64,000 nucleotides of DNA, taken from the NCBI GenBank assembly GCA_008360955.1, contig LUCM01002402.1, forward strand, positions 313,923 through 377,922, given 5' to 3'. Position numbers and translations under genes: made by a program. Source of the DNA: Fasciolopsis buskii. Taxonomy: Eukaryota; Platyhelminthes; Trematoda; Plagiorchiida; Fasciolidae. Of the stretch, positions 9,867 to 22,249 are shown piece after piece (the stretch's first letter is position 1; every line of letters starts with the position of its first letter). The notes beneath the pieces were generated by a model. It searched no databases. It was not told the origin of the DNA and saw only the letters and a program-made list of their open reading frames with translations.

Positions 9867-10142
9867 CTAGTCAGTGCTCAGACTGTCGCCCGGTTCACGA
9901 TCCTTGGAGAAATGCCATAGTAACACTTGAGCCCAAAGCGTTCTGATGATATTGCCCTCGGTCTGTCCCATTCCGGCGCCAGCGATCTTCATTCCTGAAT
10001 TTACCAAGTAGTCAAAAGTCCACAGTTTGCCACTCAATCCCGGTAAATGTATATGAGTTGCCTTTTCCTCACTAACAGATTCTAAGCAAACGAATGTTGC
10101 TGAGCCTTTAGCTGGAATGAACTGGAAAACGCCCACGGCACC
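9867..10142 (-). CDS. Terminal exon, unrecognised protein
   Basis: The acceptor TGTAATTCCAG is followed by 91 codons (GAVGVFQFIPAKGS...GDSLSTD) and a TAG at 9867, phase 0. The sequence has a soluble alpha/beta look, with CLESVSEEKATHIHL and a Gly-rich GMKIAGAGMGQ turn. It is the clearest gene end in the first 12 kb. The chain at 11084-10532 is on the same strand and is phase-compatible at its start. Family not recognised. Confidence 0.65.
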   Translation of the reverse strand, partial: GAVGVFQFIPAKGSATFVCLESVSEEKATHIHLPGLSGKLWTFDYLVNSGMKIAGAGMGQTEGNIIRTLWAQVLLWHFSKDREPGDSLSTD

Positions 10143-10531
10143 CTGGAATTACATATTTGTACGTTTCACATAGTGTCGCGGGTTATTGATGCTAGAGGAA
10201 TGGCGCGGAATGGCAACTCGTTTAACCACCAATCGATACCACCACGACTTTGCACAATCCCAATCCTCGAATCCGTCCTGTGTTTACACATACACACACA
10301 CATTCACACATATCTGTGCACTAGACATCTTGTATAAACTGTAATAGTTAAGGGTTCCTGTGGTGCATCCCATTTTGTTGACTACCGTAACGTCTAATCA
10401 TCACAGTGTCCTCACCCCGCTCTAATCAGAATTATCACGGTAGGAGGCATATCCTTGATCGCTGCTCATTCATTATCACGGAATAAGGCACCACAAACAA
10501 ACGGGCTGACAAGCGCACACTCTAGTTTGCA

Positions 10532-10873
10532 CTAGACTGATCGCAGGCTACCCCATGCCCATTGACCCATAAACCGCTGCACATGAACACGCGCATAGGT
10601 GCATTTGTTACATACGAACAGATTTACGTGAGGTCGCACGCACCGACCAGCCTCGAATAAATCCCCAATCTGTTTCGCCAAACTCCTACTGTACAGCATT
10701 CTGCCACGCCGTCTTGACGTGACTGACACTGACTGTTTCTCGTACGTTTGGAGATTTCCAGTTGTTTGTCTGTTTATATTTATTTGGTAATATTCATAAT
10801 TTTTGGAATCATGTTCGCACAATAGTCGTCTATTGACTGTGCGTCCACCAGGTGGTTGGGACACGAAGTTGAA
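10532..10873 (-). CDS. Candidate exon, 3' border unsure
   Basis: It starts after TTTCGTTTCGATCAG in phase 0: FNFVSQPPGGRTVNRRLL..., Asn/Gln/Tyr-rich. The frame stays open to 10532, but the exon probably ends near 10730 at a weak donor such as TCA|GTGTCA (phase 0, which fits 10142). The preceding exon 11008-11084 ends in phase 0, so the join keeps the frame across a 134-nt intron. Confidence 0.4.
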   Translation of the reverse strand, partial: FNFVSQPPGGRTVNRRLLCEHDSKNYEYYQININRQTTGNLQTYEKQSVSVTSRRRGRMLYSRSLAKQIGDLFEAGRCVRPHVNLFVCNKCTYARVHVQRFMGQWAWGSLRSV

Positions 10874-11007
10874 CTGATCGAAACGAAAAAATCCTCGAAA
10901 AGCATTAAACGAAACAACCAACAAATAAGAAAGGTTTTAGGCAAAGCGGCCAAAATAATTCCCACCATGTTGAAGGTGTTCCAACTAAAATGAGCAGATT
11001 GTCTCAC

Positions 11008-11084
11008 TGCGTAAGCGCCCTTGGAGCAAAATGCAAACTCTTTGTATTTGTTTGTAAGCCGGTACAATTGTTCCAGTCGCTCTT
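11008..11084 (-). CDS. Internal exon, helical peptide
   Basis: The acceptor is GTAGTCAACAG and the donor TACGCA|GTGAGA. It has 2 nt plus 25 codons (ERLEQLYRLTNKYKEFAF...GAYA), amphipathic and probably coiled or helical. It joins in phase to 10873. Both borders and the frame agree. Confidence 0.5.
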
Positions 11085-11089
11085 CTGTT

Positions 11090-13217
11090 GACTACTCGGG
11101 ATTGTCAACGCAGTGATGCCACCAAAGTTAGAAAGTCACTACAAACCCCATGCGGCCCACGGCTACAATGCGCGTAAAAAGTCTCGAGTAGACTACTTAT
11201 CGACCAATCCCATCCACTCTATAGGGGCCTTTATAATTGCATCACCATTTCGTTTGTACGCAACTAAAATAAAATGAATCAATGCCATGCTTGAACCAAT
11301 AGACGCTCAATTGTTCCGTACCTTGCGCTCTTGTCACGTAACCCGAATAAAACCTTAAGTGAAATGAGGCCGCTCGTAGCCTGAAATGTAGGTACTATTT
11401 TTTTAATGCGTATATTTCATATTCCACATTACCGTTTTGTTTGAATGTGCATGTAACGCTCAGCAAACACTCATTCAGGTACAAAAATATTACAACTTTG
11501 TGTGTTGTAATCCGACTAATCACAGATGATAACTCTCCAAGCGGAAAGATGAACTTGTACACAGTTCAACTGTGGTTACGGTTATTAATGAGTGATAACA
11601 TTACATGGTGCATCTGTTCCTTTGCACTACTGTTGTCATCATCGTTGACATCCGCCTTACTATCGGGTGTCGTCAGCGAAATCATTAAGCTAGTTGATAT
11701 CAGTTTGGGTTCTCATCCCGTAGTGTTTCTGTTTCCGTTACTTGGAAGAAACCGATTCCTCACGCATGTCGTCTAATAAGAAACGTCTTGTCATTTAAAT
11801 TCTGAGAATTTCATGCAACGGTCTCAGTTAAATGACGACCAATCGATAGAATTACCGGCAGAAAAGTTTGGAAAATTTCTAATTGCCTCAAATAAACCCC
11901 ACTAATTTCCGTGAGATTGTTCTCTCAGTTTCTTCCCGATAGAACCGTTTGTCACCGGCCAAAGAGAGCAAAACCAACAACCAGAAAATATTTTGCTCAC
12001 TCCCTACTTGTGAGCGATTCTCCGTTTTGATGTATCAACAATAAAAAAACCTACAGTGCGACAGATTGATTTCCCTTCCTGTATACCCAGTATGCAATGA
12101 GACAAACATTGGAAAAGGACAGGGAACCACAATGCAGACTAGTTCGTAAAATATTATACTATTAGATAAAGCGTTAGCTGATACTATAGCAAAACCAACT
12201 GTGTTCATCCTTGTTCGAATGCGGCGGTGAAATCGACGTTTTGAAGTCGATCTTTGTGATGTCTGGTGGTATTCACTAACCCATCAACCTCGTGAAGGTT
12301 TCTTATTTATCAAGCAAGTGTTTGTGTTTGCCTGCGTAATAACGGAAAACCACTGCAAAGAATAAATGAACGGAGAGAACAGCGAACGAACTTGCGGACA
12401 ACTGCGGAAGGGAGACACACTGACGAACAGAGAATCAGTAAACGAAAAGTCAAACGGATTGTTTAATCCATGCCAAACATTCACATGACTACCGGCATGC
12501 CAGTTCCGTGCCCAATTTTGTCGGGAGGCAACCGGGGATCTGGGGTGCGATAAAAAAGTTTATCATTCGAGGCAAGAATCAGGCTGTGTCAACCGGAAAC
12601 AGATTGCCGAGTGAATTGATGCGGAAATTGATGAAGGGTGCTGCTGTTCCCGTGGCCCGTTTGTTGGTTTGGTTAAATCTCCAAACCAACTAGACTTTTT
12701 TGATACAGATACAAGTTGGCGCGTGATGCGTTTTTCCGCAAAGACATTTTCCGATTTCAAGATATACGAGAAGAAAATAGACGTATTGAAACCCCCTCAA
12801 CTGAATTGCAAAAATAATTCTCGAGTCTAGATGATTTGCTGAATAAATGAAGCGAGTCGGCTATTAAATTCCGAGGTTTGTTTAGGTTTCATGGAAAAGG
12901 AACGTTGCTGAGTTTTTCGCACAAACAAACTTTTAGGTTTGGATTTTGGCCTGGTTGAAAAATACTTTTACTAAATAGCCTGGGCCAATTCAGACTGACC
13001 TGGGTTAGCTTCTTTAAAATATTCTGTTGTAAAAGATTGGAAACTTGCTGGAAAAAATGTAGCTTTCAACTAGCGGACCACCTAACTTCTGGTTTTGGTC
13101 GCTGACAAATTCACGAAACTAGGATACTGGGATTGGTGGGGAAGGTCTCGTTTCCTTCTAGAGAAGGGAGAAATGGCTGCTGAAGTGTATGCAGCCGAAA
13201 AAGATCGATTGCAGCAT

Positions 13218-13220
<3 letters not shown>
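11090..13220. other. No confident feature
   Basis: Plus frames at 11441-11776 and 12508-12830 are open but lack convincing splice borders. One, ending near 12830 (TSWRVMRFSAK...), follows TTTTTTGATACAG and could be a plus exon. I rate it too weak to call. Confidence 0.4.
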
Positions 13221-13280
<60 letters not shown>

Positions 13281-13282
13281 TA
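13221..13282. repeat. (CTA)n trinucleotide microsatellite
   Basis: About 20 CTA units with one interruption (TAATACTAC). It gives false poly-Thr and poly-Ser frames on the two strands. Confidence 0.95.
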
Positions 13283-13650
13283 TTTTCATTATTGCATTGG
13301 GAAAAGTTTGCTTTCATTGGACGAATATGAATCGAGTCCGGGTTTTTGTGCTGGTTTGGACGATTGGCCGTTTCTCGCTTATGTACTTTAAAATAGTACG
13401 AACTGTCGTATAGATCGAATAAATTCTCGGGAATTCTTAGTCCTTGCATTCTGAGTTCGTGGATCCCAAGTTGGCCGTTCGCTGAATATAATTTGCTTCA
13501 AAGTTACGGGTTCAAGTTGCAAAGACGTGCTCCGGTAATTTCATCTCCAGTTTGTCGCAGGTGTAGATAAAATATCGTTAATTTTTGTTTAAGCGTTCGG
13601 TTTTTCAAGAAAACGAAATCTGACACCAGAACTTCTGCAGTAATTTACAG

Positions 13651-13922
13651 AAGACTATAATATCCACCGCATTAGTAATAAAGTTTACGCAGACACCAAA
13701 TTTCCGTCACAGTTGGAATCGGATAAAGGAACCAATGTAACAAGCGGTGAATCTATGCAGAGTTTGTCAACCTCGAGGCTTGTATGTTATAAGACTTTCC
13801 TGATAAAGTTATTACTAGTAGATATGTTAACGATATTCACTGTGCAGTGCGGGGTGCGCCAAATGGTACCCGTTCACTTAAGTGAGTGGAACTTCTTGCC
13901 TTCATGCGCAGGGTTAATGTGA
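13651..13922 (+). CDS. Candidate exon, unrecognised protein
   Basis: The acceptor CAGTAATTTACAG leaves 2 nt and a frame open for 90 codons to a TGA at 13920. The first 40 codons (DYNIHRISNKVYADTK...) look like soluble protein. After GTATGT (a possible donor near 13780) the frame turns hydrophobic, so the true exon may stop there. Confidence 0.4.
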
Positions 13923-14263
13923 TCTGTAGAAATGTGCGGAAACGTTTCACGTCCGCTTGCATGCACATTACAAAATCTAGTGATTCACTTCTTCAGTTAC
14001 CTAGTTTGAGCAACCAACTCACCAACAGACCGTTCGAATTGTGTGATGAATAGTACCGTCAAAGAGATGCAAAATTTACAGGCGGACGTTGCTTGACTTG
14101 TCTCAGCCGGCGAACCACAATCATTCCACTAATCCGATGGCCAGACGCACATCATTGATGGAAGGATCGTTAGCAAAGAATGGGACAGCTTGAAGAGCTG
14201 GTTCGGTTTCCACTGAGTAGTCACTCAAACTCTACACGGGAAATAATCATATGGAATTCACTA

Positions 14264-14322
14264 GGATGTTCTTTTACGATCGACTGGTGAATGAGGCTAT
14301 ATGCCCTCATCAGGTTTTGCGT
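14264..14322 (-). repeat. Possible hammerhead relic
   Basis: On the minus strand AATACGCAAAACCTGATGAG resembles the stem I and CUGA core of the 33.2-kb ribozyme. A GGC/GCC stem follows, but the GAAA core is lost (CATT) before CCAGTCG. Similarity is short, so this is tentative. Confidence 0.3.
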
Positions 14323-14782
14323 ATTCAACAGAGCATTATTTGTGAGTTTAATAGACTTCCCGGCGACCTTTAGGAATGAAACTAACCATTCCTGAGCCAT
14401 GTTGATGGGTCACATCGCAACAGTGCATCAAATTAAAAACAAAATAAATTAAAAACAGTCATATCAGACTGAATTGCGTAAAATCTCGAGTACATAGTGT
14501 ATTATTTCTGACTACATGCAAACAAGAATCACGAACACTAGCAATGACAGGCTGTCAAAATTGCGAACATCCAGGTCCAGAGAGAGACAAACGAAATGAG
14601 CATTAAAAATGAAGTGCTCCATTTTGTACCGGCCCATGGAGACAACAACGGTAATGGAATATGCAGCATGGGATTTCCCCAAAAAATTTGTTAAGAGAAC
14701 TATCGTTGGTTGTTTGATCGAACTTTCCTGTCCTTTGAAAGTCTCCTCAGATCAAAAATGAATCCATGGATCGCCGCCTCGT

Positions 14783-15231
14783 CCAACAAATGAGAGAGCA
14801 TGTGCCCAGATGGTTCGTGAAACTAACGGCTCACCATTCACCCGAACAGAAAGCGAGGAACCCGGCCACCTGATTCACGAAATATCTCATGAACTTCGGG
14901 CACCAAACGAACCCTGAACAAACATTCCAAGTGATTATACGGAACCGTAACTCGAGACTGTTTGCTTTCTTTGAGGCTTTGTGGATCAACAGACTGAAGT
15001 CACCAACATGTGCGCAAAAACCGTCGATTCACAATGTGTGCCTGTCCAAGCATTGGCCAGTCGGCTTTCTCTGAACATTTTCTTGAGTTTATCAACAACG
15101 TTCCCCCTCCGCCGCACTATATTGCTTCTTGTCTAATTCTAACATCAATTACCACGTTTTACGTACGCGACTGAGAAGACTAAAAGTGCTTGCATCACGC
15201 AATTTGTTCCCTATTTCCGCCCTATTCAAAT
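14783..15231 (+). mobile_element. Penelope-like element, endonuclease-end fragment (copy 1)
   Basis: It is nearly the same as 52328-52769 over about 440 bp. The translation REHVPRWLVK...SPEQKARNPAT, then FTK/NFGHQT...FQVIIRNRNSRL and CAQKPS, matches the end of the GIY-YIG endonuclease region of PLEs. Stops break the frame after NPAT and near LSKH, so it is a pseudogene. It has no flanking inverted repeats, unlike copy 2. Confidence 0.75.
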
Positions 15232-16800
15232 TACTGGCTTTAGTATTACTTTTATTAGTCCGCTAAACTTCTGGGAGTTGGAACCTTCCCATGAAAGCTG
15301 CACAAGCTTCCACACTTTAACTGAATTGCCAGTTCACCGAAGAGGATATGCCAAAGGATATTGGGATAATCCTCCTGAATAGCCCTGGCTGTTAGCTCTT
15401 TTTAGGAACCTGAGAATTCAAGGTAGTAAACGCTAGTTGACTCGAAAAACAACGATACAATCACCGTGGAATACGTTTTGTACTTGTTTAACTCAGCCGG
15501 TAAGCCTTGATTCTTTGGTAAATATTCCGAATATGATTTCCCTGTTAAGTAACAGAGCAAACAATCTACTTAAGTTTTGACATCATTCGCACATGGATTC
15601 GAATCCAGCCTCCATAAACAAATCCGCAACATAGGAAATCATATTGAATCCTTAGCGGCGTTTCCGTGCTTTCATTTTGCTGATTTATTCCAGGTGTTTA
15701 GTGCATTTTGCTGTGGACATGCAACAAACGGTGTAGCACAGCATTGTGAAGTGAACGCATGTGAGAAGTGACGGGAGCCGTCTCGTGGAATTCGATCCGC
15801 ATTGCAATGGAAAAACGAAACGAAGTTAAAAGCAAACACATTTTATCGAATATCTCAAGGTGTTACTTGGAACGTGTCATGTCACGCGGAAATAGCAAAC
15901 TATATGAAATATCTAATAGCTGAATTGTGAGGTTATTCCACGATCAATACTGCAAGCAGCTGAGCCAACCAAGTGATGCACTCATTAATCTGACCCGAAT
16001 TTCGAAAAAATTTACATCCCACGAGATTAAGAGATTATGACAAACCGAAATGAGAATTATTGCTGATCCCCAAGTATAGCGGGAGAAAATCTTCTTTTAA
16101 CCAACGGGTTTTGCGCACAGACGGAACAGATTCACTAAACGATTAGAAACAAACCAAGATAAGACATATTAGCTTAGACCGTTTATCAAGTACTGCTAAT
16201 CTATCTACTTAGAAAGAGGACGGGCTAAAGTGACCCTTAAATAACGAAAATGGAATGAAATAAAAAATAAATGCGTTCGTCTATCAAGGACTTTGTGCAA
16301 CCTATATCGAAATCAGGTAACATCGACAGGTCCTACATTATTACCGATAGATCTCAGTGACATTGAATAAGGTTGCTTGCAAGGATTCACGGTTTCGAAG
16401 AGAAGTTTTAAATCAGTGTGTATAAGTGAACCTCGATTAATGATAGCGCACCCCAGTTGTCGGTTGGGGAAGTCCTCTAAAGCAAACCTAGGACGACGAA
16501 ATAAAGGAATGGAACGGCACTTGGGCAGGACACTGTTAATATCTCGAACATGTCAGCCTCTTGGCATCCGCATTTGTAAAATCGATCCCGGAAGTGTCTG
16601 GTCTCGTGTGGAATGTGTCAAGACCAACGCAAAACAGTAAATCTTGTGAAAGCCACTTGCATTTTCTGCAAACGGAACATCTGAGATGAAACTTTGTGAC
16701 ACTGGAAATGAGTCTGTTGTGTTCTGGCTTGGGAAAATAAAATTCCGTAGCTGTTATGACCAGGCAATGGAATATAAAACCAAGCTACTTGACGGAAGAT
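15232..16800. other. No confident feature
   Basis: A plus frame at 16377-16640 (basic, LGRRNKGMERHLGR) follows GCTTGCAAG and is a weak exon candidate. The rest is intron-like. Confidence 0.4.
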
Positions 16801-16804
16801 TCCT

Positions 16805-16975
16805 CAGATCAGTGATGGGTTAGGGCTGTGGTATTTTGACGAGTTCGAATCCACACACTGGCGGTCTGTCAATTTCCCCTCTCGGTAGACTTTTCCCAAC
16901 TGCGTTCCCCTTTATTCGAAAGACAGTGTGCATTGATTATATAATAAACAATGGAAGTGAAATATTTCCATGGTA
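16805..16975 (+). mobile_element. Worn SINE family A copy
   Basis: GAGTTCGAATCC is a good box B. It is followed by GTC.GTCAATTTCCCC and a distal TATAATAAACAATGGAAGTGA, which resembles the family A tail. The box A side is eroded. Confidence 0.4.
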
Positions 16976-17848
16976 ATGATATTATTATTACTTGGCGATC
17001 CGTATACGTTCGTTTCACGAGGCAATAATTTGTTGGTAAAAGCACTAATGACCGATAGATGATTATTAAGATTTGTTTGCGGGAATAAGGACAAATGAAT
17101 CCGGTGAAATGCTTGGGAATTTGTTCGAATTCTTCAACATATCCAAACGAATGACGACAGAATAGAAATGGTCGACTTCCGGCAAGCTTTTTTCATTTGT
17201 CGTTTGGTTCTGCATGCAAAGATAAATGGTAAATGCTAATCAAAACAAAGTCTGGCAGAAAAACTTTCAGCTCACTTGTTTGGGTCTAATACTGTTACCA
17301 AATAGCTATCCTTGGCCAGTTTTAGTTGTGTAAAAGGTTTCAGATCGAGAGTACTCTTCTCTCGGAGTGTCTGCCTTCATTCCTTCCACTTGGCCCACTC
17401 AGAGGACCTAGCTACTTTGTATGCTACTACTGACTACTGGCCATCGCGCTTCACTTTCAATAAGAATTAAAACGGAGTTGGTATGATCCAAATACTATAT
17501 TTACAATGTCCTACAGTTCAGTGATCTACCAATTAGAAGGCTGTTAAAAACGAGGTGTACATTTTGCTTTAGCCCGTTCAACACACTGTTCACTTATCAA
17601 TGTTTCTTTTTATCTAATCACACTATCGTTTAATGGAACCACTCGGCTGGTCATGCATTTTTTGTAACGGACCTGTGCTGTTATCGGCAAACCTCTGCGA
17701 ATGCAGTGAATAAATAAGAGCCCCGATGCAGTCGACTGTGAGCACATGCTGCTCTTGTCTTAACATTGCGGAAGCAAAACAGTTATATTTCGTTAATTAC
17801 CAGTGCTCTCCCATTGTTGGACCATAGTCAACAAGTTGCAATCGATAA

Positions 17849-18148
17849 CCAAAGCAGTTACGATCTGTTCGTATCAAGTCCTGTTCCCATTTCGACAGGA
17901 AGACTAGAACGAGGCCACTGAATTTCACGGGCTACCAAGAGCCAGGTGACACAGTGGCAATTTGGCAGCAAGACCAAAGCCAGGCAGAAGTAATCAACTA
18001 TCTGATGTTGCTAATCAATCAACGTAATTGGTCCGATTATCACAACAACAAACTATTAGATTTTGAATGCAAAATATTTGTCGGCACCATTTCAGGCATT
18101 TATATGTACCAAATTCGGCAGTGTGCAAAGATGTGTGGCCAGCACTAG
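17849..18148 (+). CDS. Candidate exon, unrecognised protein
   Basis: 100 codons are open between a TAA and a TAG at 18148. The middle (GYQEPGDTVAIWQQDQSQAEVINYLMLLINQRNW) has strong coding character. An acceptor near 17855 is weak. After 18090 (ATTTCAG) two other frames are open as well, so the exon may end near 18070 or a second exon may begin there. Confidence 0.4.
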   Translation, partial: PKQLRSVRIKSCSHFDRKTRTRPLNFTGYQEPGDTVAIWQQDQSQAEVINYLMLLINQRNWSDYHNNKLLDFECKIFVGTISGIYMYQIRQCAKMCGQH

Positions 18149-18997
18149 GAATGCGGAAAGGCGTGCAACAAATCTTACACGTCGATTAGGGACTGCAGTT
18201 TCATGTTCCGGGGATAAGTTTACGAAGAACGCCTTCGTTAAAGTCTGCAAAATTTCATCACCTCAACTCCTTTTATGAAAAGCTAGCGCCACGTGGCAAA
18301 ACCTGACGATTTCCCCAATGCACTGGAGACCACTAAACCTTTTAGACCGAAGTTTGATATTAGTGATTCTGCTTAACATGATACAATGCAACGGATTGCC
18401 AAGATTCTCGAACAAAAGCACAGGTCATTATGCATCCGCGTGTGTGTAAGACTGTTTCATCTTTATCGAAAGATAAAAGGTCAGGATGTGATGAATAAGA
18501 CTGTGCAATCTGTTATTGTTGAACCATTGTTCACAAACAGATCAAGGATTTTATTTGCCAACACCTGATTGAGAACGGAACCAATGTTTCGCTGCTTTTG
18601 ACTTAGCTAGAGAGACTGAATCTTAAATACACATGAAATATGCAGGGCTGTTTTATGGGAGGTACTGCAAACCGAAAGGCCACCGCTAGGATATATTCTT
18701 GCAGATCTATTCTTGGGTCAACTAGAATGCGGACACCTAGGGAACATCGTCTCTGTTTAAGACGTGTATATATATATTTACCCGATTCACGGATTACATA
18801 TTTAAGAATAGCATGTGGGCACATGACCCGACGAATTTCCGCGCACGTTTAACACTGCGCATCTGACCGGCAAGTTCACGGTGGATTTGGAGAATGACCA
18901 TTTTTTCGGGCCCTTGGATATACGGCCGCGCGAGTGGACAGCCACTAAGAGGGGAATGTATTGTGTAAATGCACTTGAGAAATATGATATACTTTAT

Positions 18998-19141
18998 CTA
19001 GCTTCGGTTCTCTCGGGTACAAGAAGATCTTGACAAGCAAGACATTCGATACTGATCCGAGGTATACGTGGGAAGTGTTGGGCACAAATGATTGTCCGGG
19101 TGGGAATATTCGCAGACATACTGCGGAAAGAGATTGTCAGC
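18998..19141 (-). CDS. Terminal exon, Cys-rich tail
   Basis: A very strong acceptor (CGCTTATTGTCTTCTAG) is followed by 47 codons in phase 0 (ADNLFPQYVCEYSHPDNHLC...) to a TAG at 18998. The peptide has five Cys and many Ser, so it may be extracellular or metal-binding. No other exon of this gene is seen within 2 kb on the minus strand. Confidence 0.5.
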   Translation of the reverse strand, partial: ADNLFPQYVCEYSHPDNHLCPTLPTYTSDQYRMSCLSRSSCTRENRS

Positions 19142-19199
19142 CTAGAAGACAATAAGCGAGGATGAAAGAAGTGTAAAATTTCGTTTCGTCTGAGGGAGA

Positions 19200-21890
19200 T
19201 AAACCTTGGCACTAGTCTAAAGCCGTTGAAACTACCTTCCTTGCCGCACGCCCACTATTTGTGTCGAAGACTGAGCCACTGATAGTTCAGGGATATTTTT
19301 CCCCACACATCAATATTTTATGTTATGTTAGCTCGCTTGCTGTTGTAGTGCATGATGCATATGACAAATAATAAAGTAACTGTCTAAAAGACTAGCCAAA
19401 CATATCCCAGCTTCTTCTCGCATGGGTGCGATAAAAGAACTAAACAGGGCAATCATGCAACACTGCGGACATCACACTAATCTGATGACAACCCTCAAAA
19501 CGGTCTTGGCAATTTGGGCGAGGGGGGATGAAACCATAATAGTACGCAAATGGGTTATTCATGAATGCTAAAATCACATCAGTCAGACCGGAGGGGGCAC
19601 TAGTGGAAGCCATGTTTTTGCCCTAACCAGAAAAAATTAAATCCACGTCATTTGAAGCATGTTCAATCTCTAGCCAACGGTTATCATGTTCATTTTATTT
19701 CCACACATGTACCGGAGTTTCTGATGTCATGCACTCTGATGGACGTATCTATTCACACCCTTCTTCAGGAACCTGAAACTCTAGTCCATTGCGAGGCTAC
19801 AAAAAGCGTTCATACATTGCAAATGACAACATTTTTATCCACTACCGAATGCCAAAGTAAAAATGTATAAAACAGTAAAGGTCGACTGTGTTGGAAACAT
19901 TCAGAGGTTTAAACAATCAGCCTTGTAAACATTTTTAAATCACCTCGAGGAACGTGGCCATTAAAATTTTTAAATACGCGTGTGCTTACGAATCTGGGAA
20001 ACAGCGAAAGTTGTTCCAGTTGTTGAAGATAACAGCCATATGGGAATCGACATTTCACATCCCACTTATTCAGTTCGTTCTTTTCCTTTTAGTCTGCAAA
20101 CAATCCTACTTGTCCCGTTCTGACCGAAACTTTTATTCACCCCTTCAATTTGCACTAGTGTATCCCGTAATTTGAGATATACAAAAGCATTCATGAAATA
20201 ATTCACCACGTGATATCATTGCTCAGCTCACCATTAAGAAACCATGTACAGCTGTACAAACAAAAGTACACCTTTGCCGTTCCAACCAGTACAACGACTA
20301 AACTCAGACTGAACCCCTGTTGCTGGTTTTGTTACAATACTGAGTCTGCCACTGACAATTTATTTATGCGGCTGCTCGAAGGAAGTTGACGAAAATAACT
20401 CTTTGCTTTCTGTTTGCATCCAGAGAAGAAGTTGGATTTCGAAATAGCAAGCAACTCATAAGGAGTAAAGGTCCAACTAAACCAACTTCCCGGAAGCGAA
20501 GCATCCTGCGCATTTCGCTGATGGATGTGTGAAGAATATCAGTCGAAACGCTATGGGTTGGTTTTTACTGTGGATCAAATTATGCGGAATACCAGATCTT
20601 CCATACTTTGCTTGTCCAATCCGTCTGACATATAGCAGTGTCCAGCGGAAATGCATCATAAGATCGTGCATCATATGATCACGTTTTAAGATGCACTTGA
20701 TCAATGCCAGGTCGAAATTCGGACCAGTGTTGTAGAAACTGGGTTAGAAGACCAATAGAAAAATAAGATTCCCGATGGTCTTCATTTGAAAATTGTTTGC
20801 ACTGAGTTTCCTGAGAAGTCTTACTCGCAATATACGGCTCAATTTTCAGTTTAAGATTCCGTCTCTAAGACCAGATTATCACCAGATCCGGATGTGAGCG
20901 CAGTCCGTAGCACTTCATCCAGACCGGATATAGAAAACTGCCAAAAAGAATACCTCGAACGCCAGTTCATTTTCCCTGGCCACATCTCAGTCCAGTCAGT
21001 GAATTCTGTGCTTTTCAGACAATCCAGGATCAGGGTTTTTTAGAAGTTAGGTGAATTCCGATTAAAATGACTGGCTGAAAAGTTCTATTTATTCCAGCTG
21101 TTGAGAGCCCTTTTGAAGATGTTCATTGTAAATAATCATTGCGTCCTCAGCGAAATTTCTACTCGTATTATTCACACCATGAGAGACTAAATAACTTCAG
21201 ATCCGGTAAATCACACAATCATTAGTGACCATGCAAAATCTGATACAGTAGACAAGGATGCTGCCACAGATCATTTAAAATACAAACAATTTGTGGCACT
21301 TTTGCGTGTGCATGCACAAGTATCTGCGTCGATTGCGGAGGAACAGTCACTAAGGCAGCAGACATTTAAAGCAAACGAATTGTTAGTAAACGAGGAACCT
21401 GATAAGAGAGATCTATTGTTGGGTAGAAGCAATGAAAGAAACATTGGCGATCTAAAAGCAAGTCTCAGCGGTCAGAACCTAACGAAAACAAGCATTCTGA
21501 AGTGGTAACAATATCGATTTTCAAGATCTCTGTGACCGAATTTAGGCTTGAAACATTTACGTCTGCTGAGCGCAGGGGGATGTTTGTCAGCAAGCTTCAA
21601 CTCGTGAACAATTATTCTTCCTCCAAGAATATTTACGAAGTAGCGCCGAACTAAAACAGGCACATCACGGGCCACCAATCAGCCATCCGCAGGCCTGGAT
21701 TATGTCGCACGCGTGTTTATCACAAGTTTCTACAATTGTTCAAATTAGTATGAAAATATAACGGTAAAAATTAGGTTCTTTGCAAACAAATAGTTACCAG
21801 TGGGGTAATTATGAAAATTGCGACTGCTATTGAATAACGGATAACCAATTGTCAGATGGGAAAAGGATCACCCCAATGTGAAAAGCTAAA
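19200..21890. other. No confident feature
   Basis: Short frames on both strands (for example plus 19954-20175 and plus 21293-21508) have no convincing splice context. The sequence is intron-like or intergenic. Confidence 0.4.
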
Positions 21891-21929
21891 GCAGCATACT
21901 AACGACTAAAAGTAAACTAGACACAATAT

Positions 21930-22110
21930 AATGAATAATCTGTCATCTAAGTCTCTACCGAATGAAGCGCAATGAGTCCTCGGAAAAGGACTCAAACTCA
22001 AACTGAAACAAGCCGCAGCGAACGAATACCTTGCTGAACTTGAACACCCACTCAAGTCCTCGAGTTCCCACGTAAGAAACTATCTATATACAAGCTAGGT
22101 TAAATGACCG
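21930..22110 (+). mobile_element. Worn Penelope-like N-terminal piece
   Basis: The translation NLSSKSLPNEAQ, a stop, VLGKGLKLKL then AELEHPL recalls the conserved NLSS..L...E..VL.KGL start of PLE reverse transcriptases. It has stops and frame shifts, and continues without a recognisable polymerase core. A good donor-like AAG|GTAAGA is at 22165. Confidence 0.4.
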
Positions 22111-22249
22111 ATCCCAAAGGGCTGCGAACAAGATTATTGAACGCTCTTTCAGGCGCAGAACACAAGGTAAGATATTTTTCAAAGGAAGAAGGATGAAAAC
22201 ATTATTATTCAAGGTTTAGTAAGGAAGAATGACAGTCATCCTGAAACGG

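Noticed and set aside
9685..9870. Plus-strand frame of 61 codons
   Set aside because: It mostly reads the SINE antisense.
13111..13449. Poly-Ser (minus) and poly-Thr (plus) frames
   Set aside because: Translations of the CTA microsatellite.
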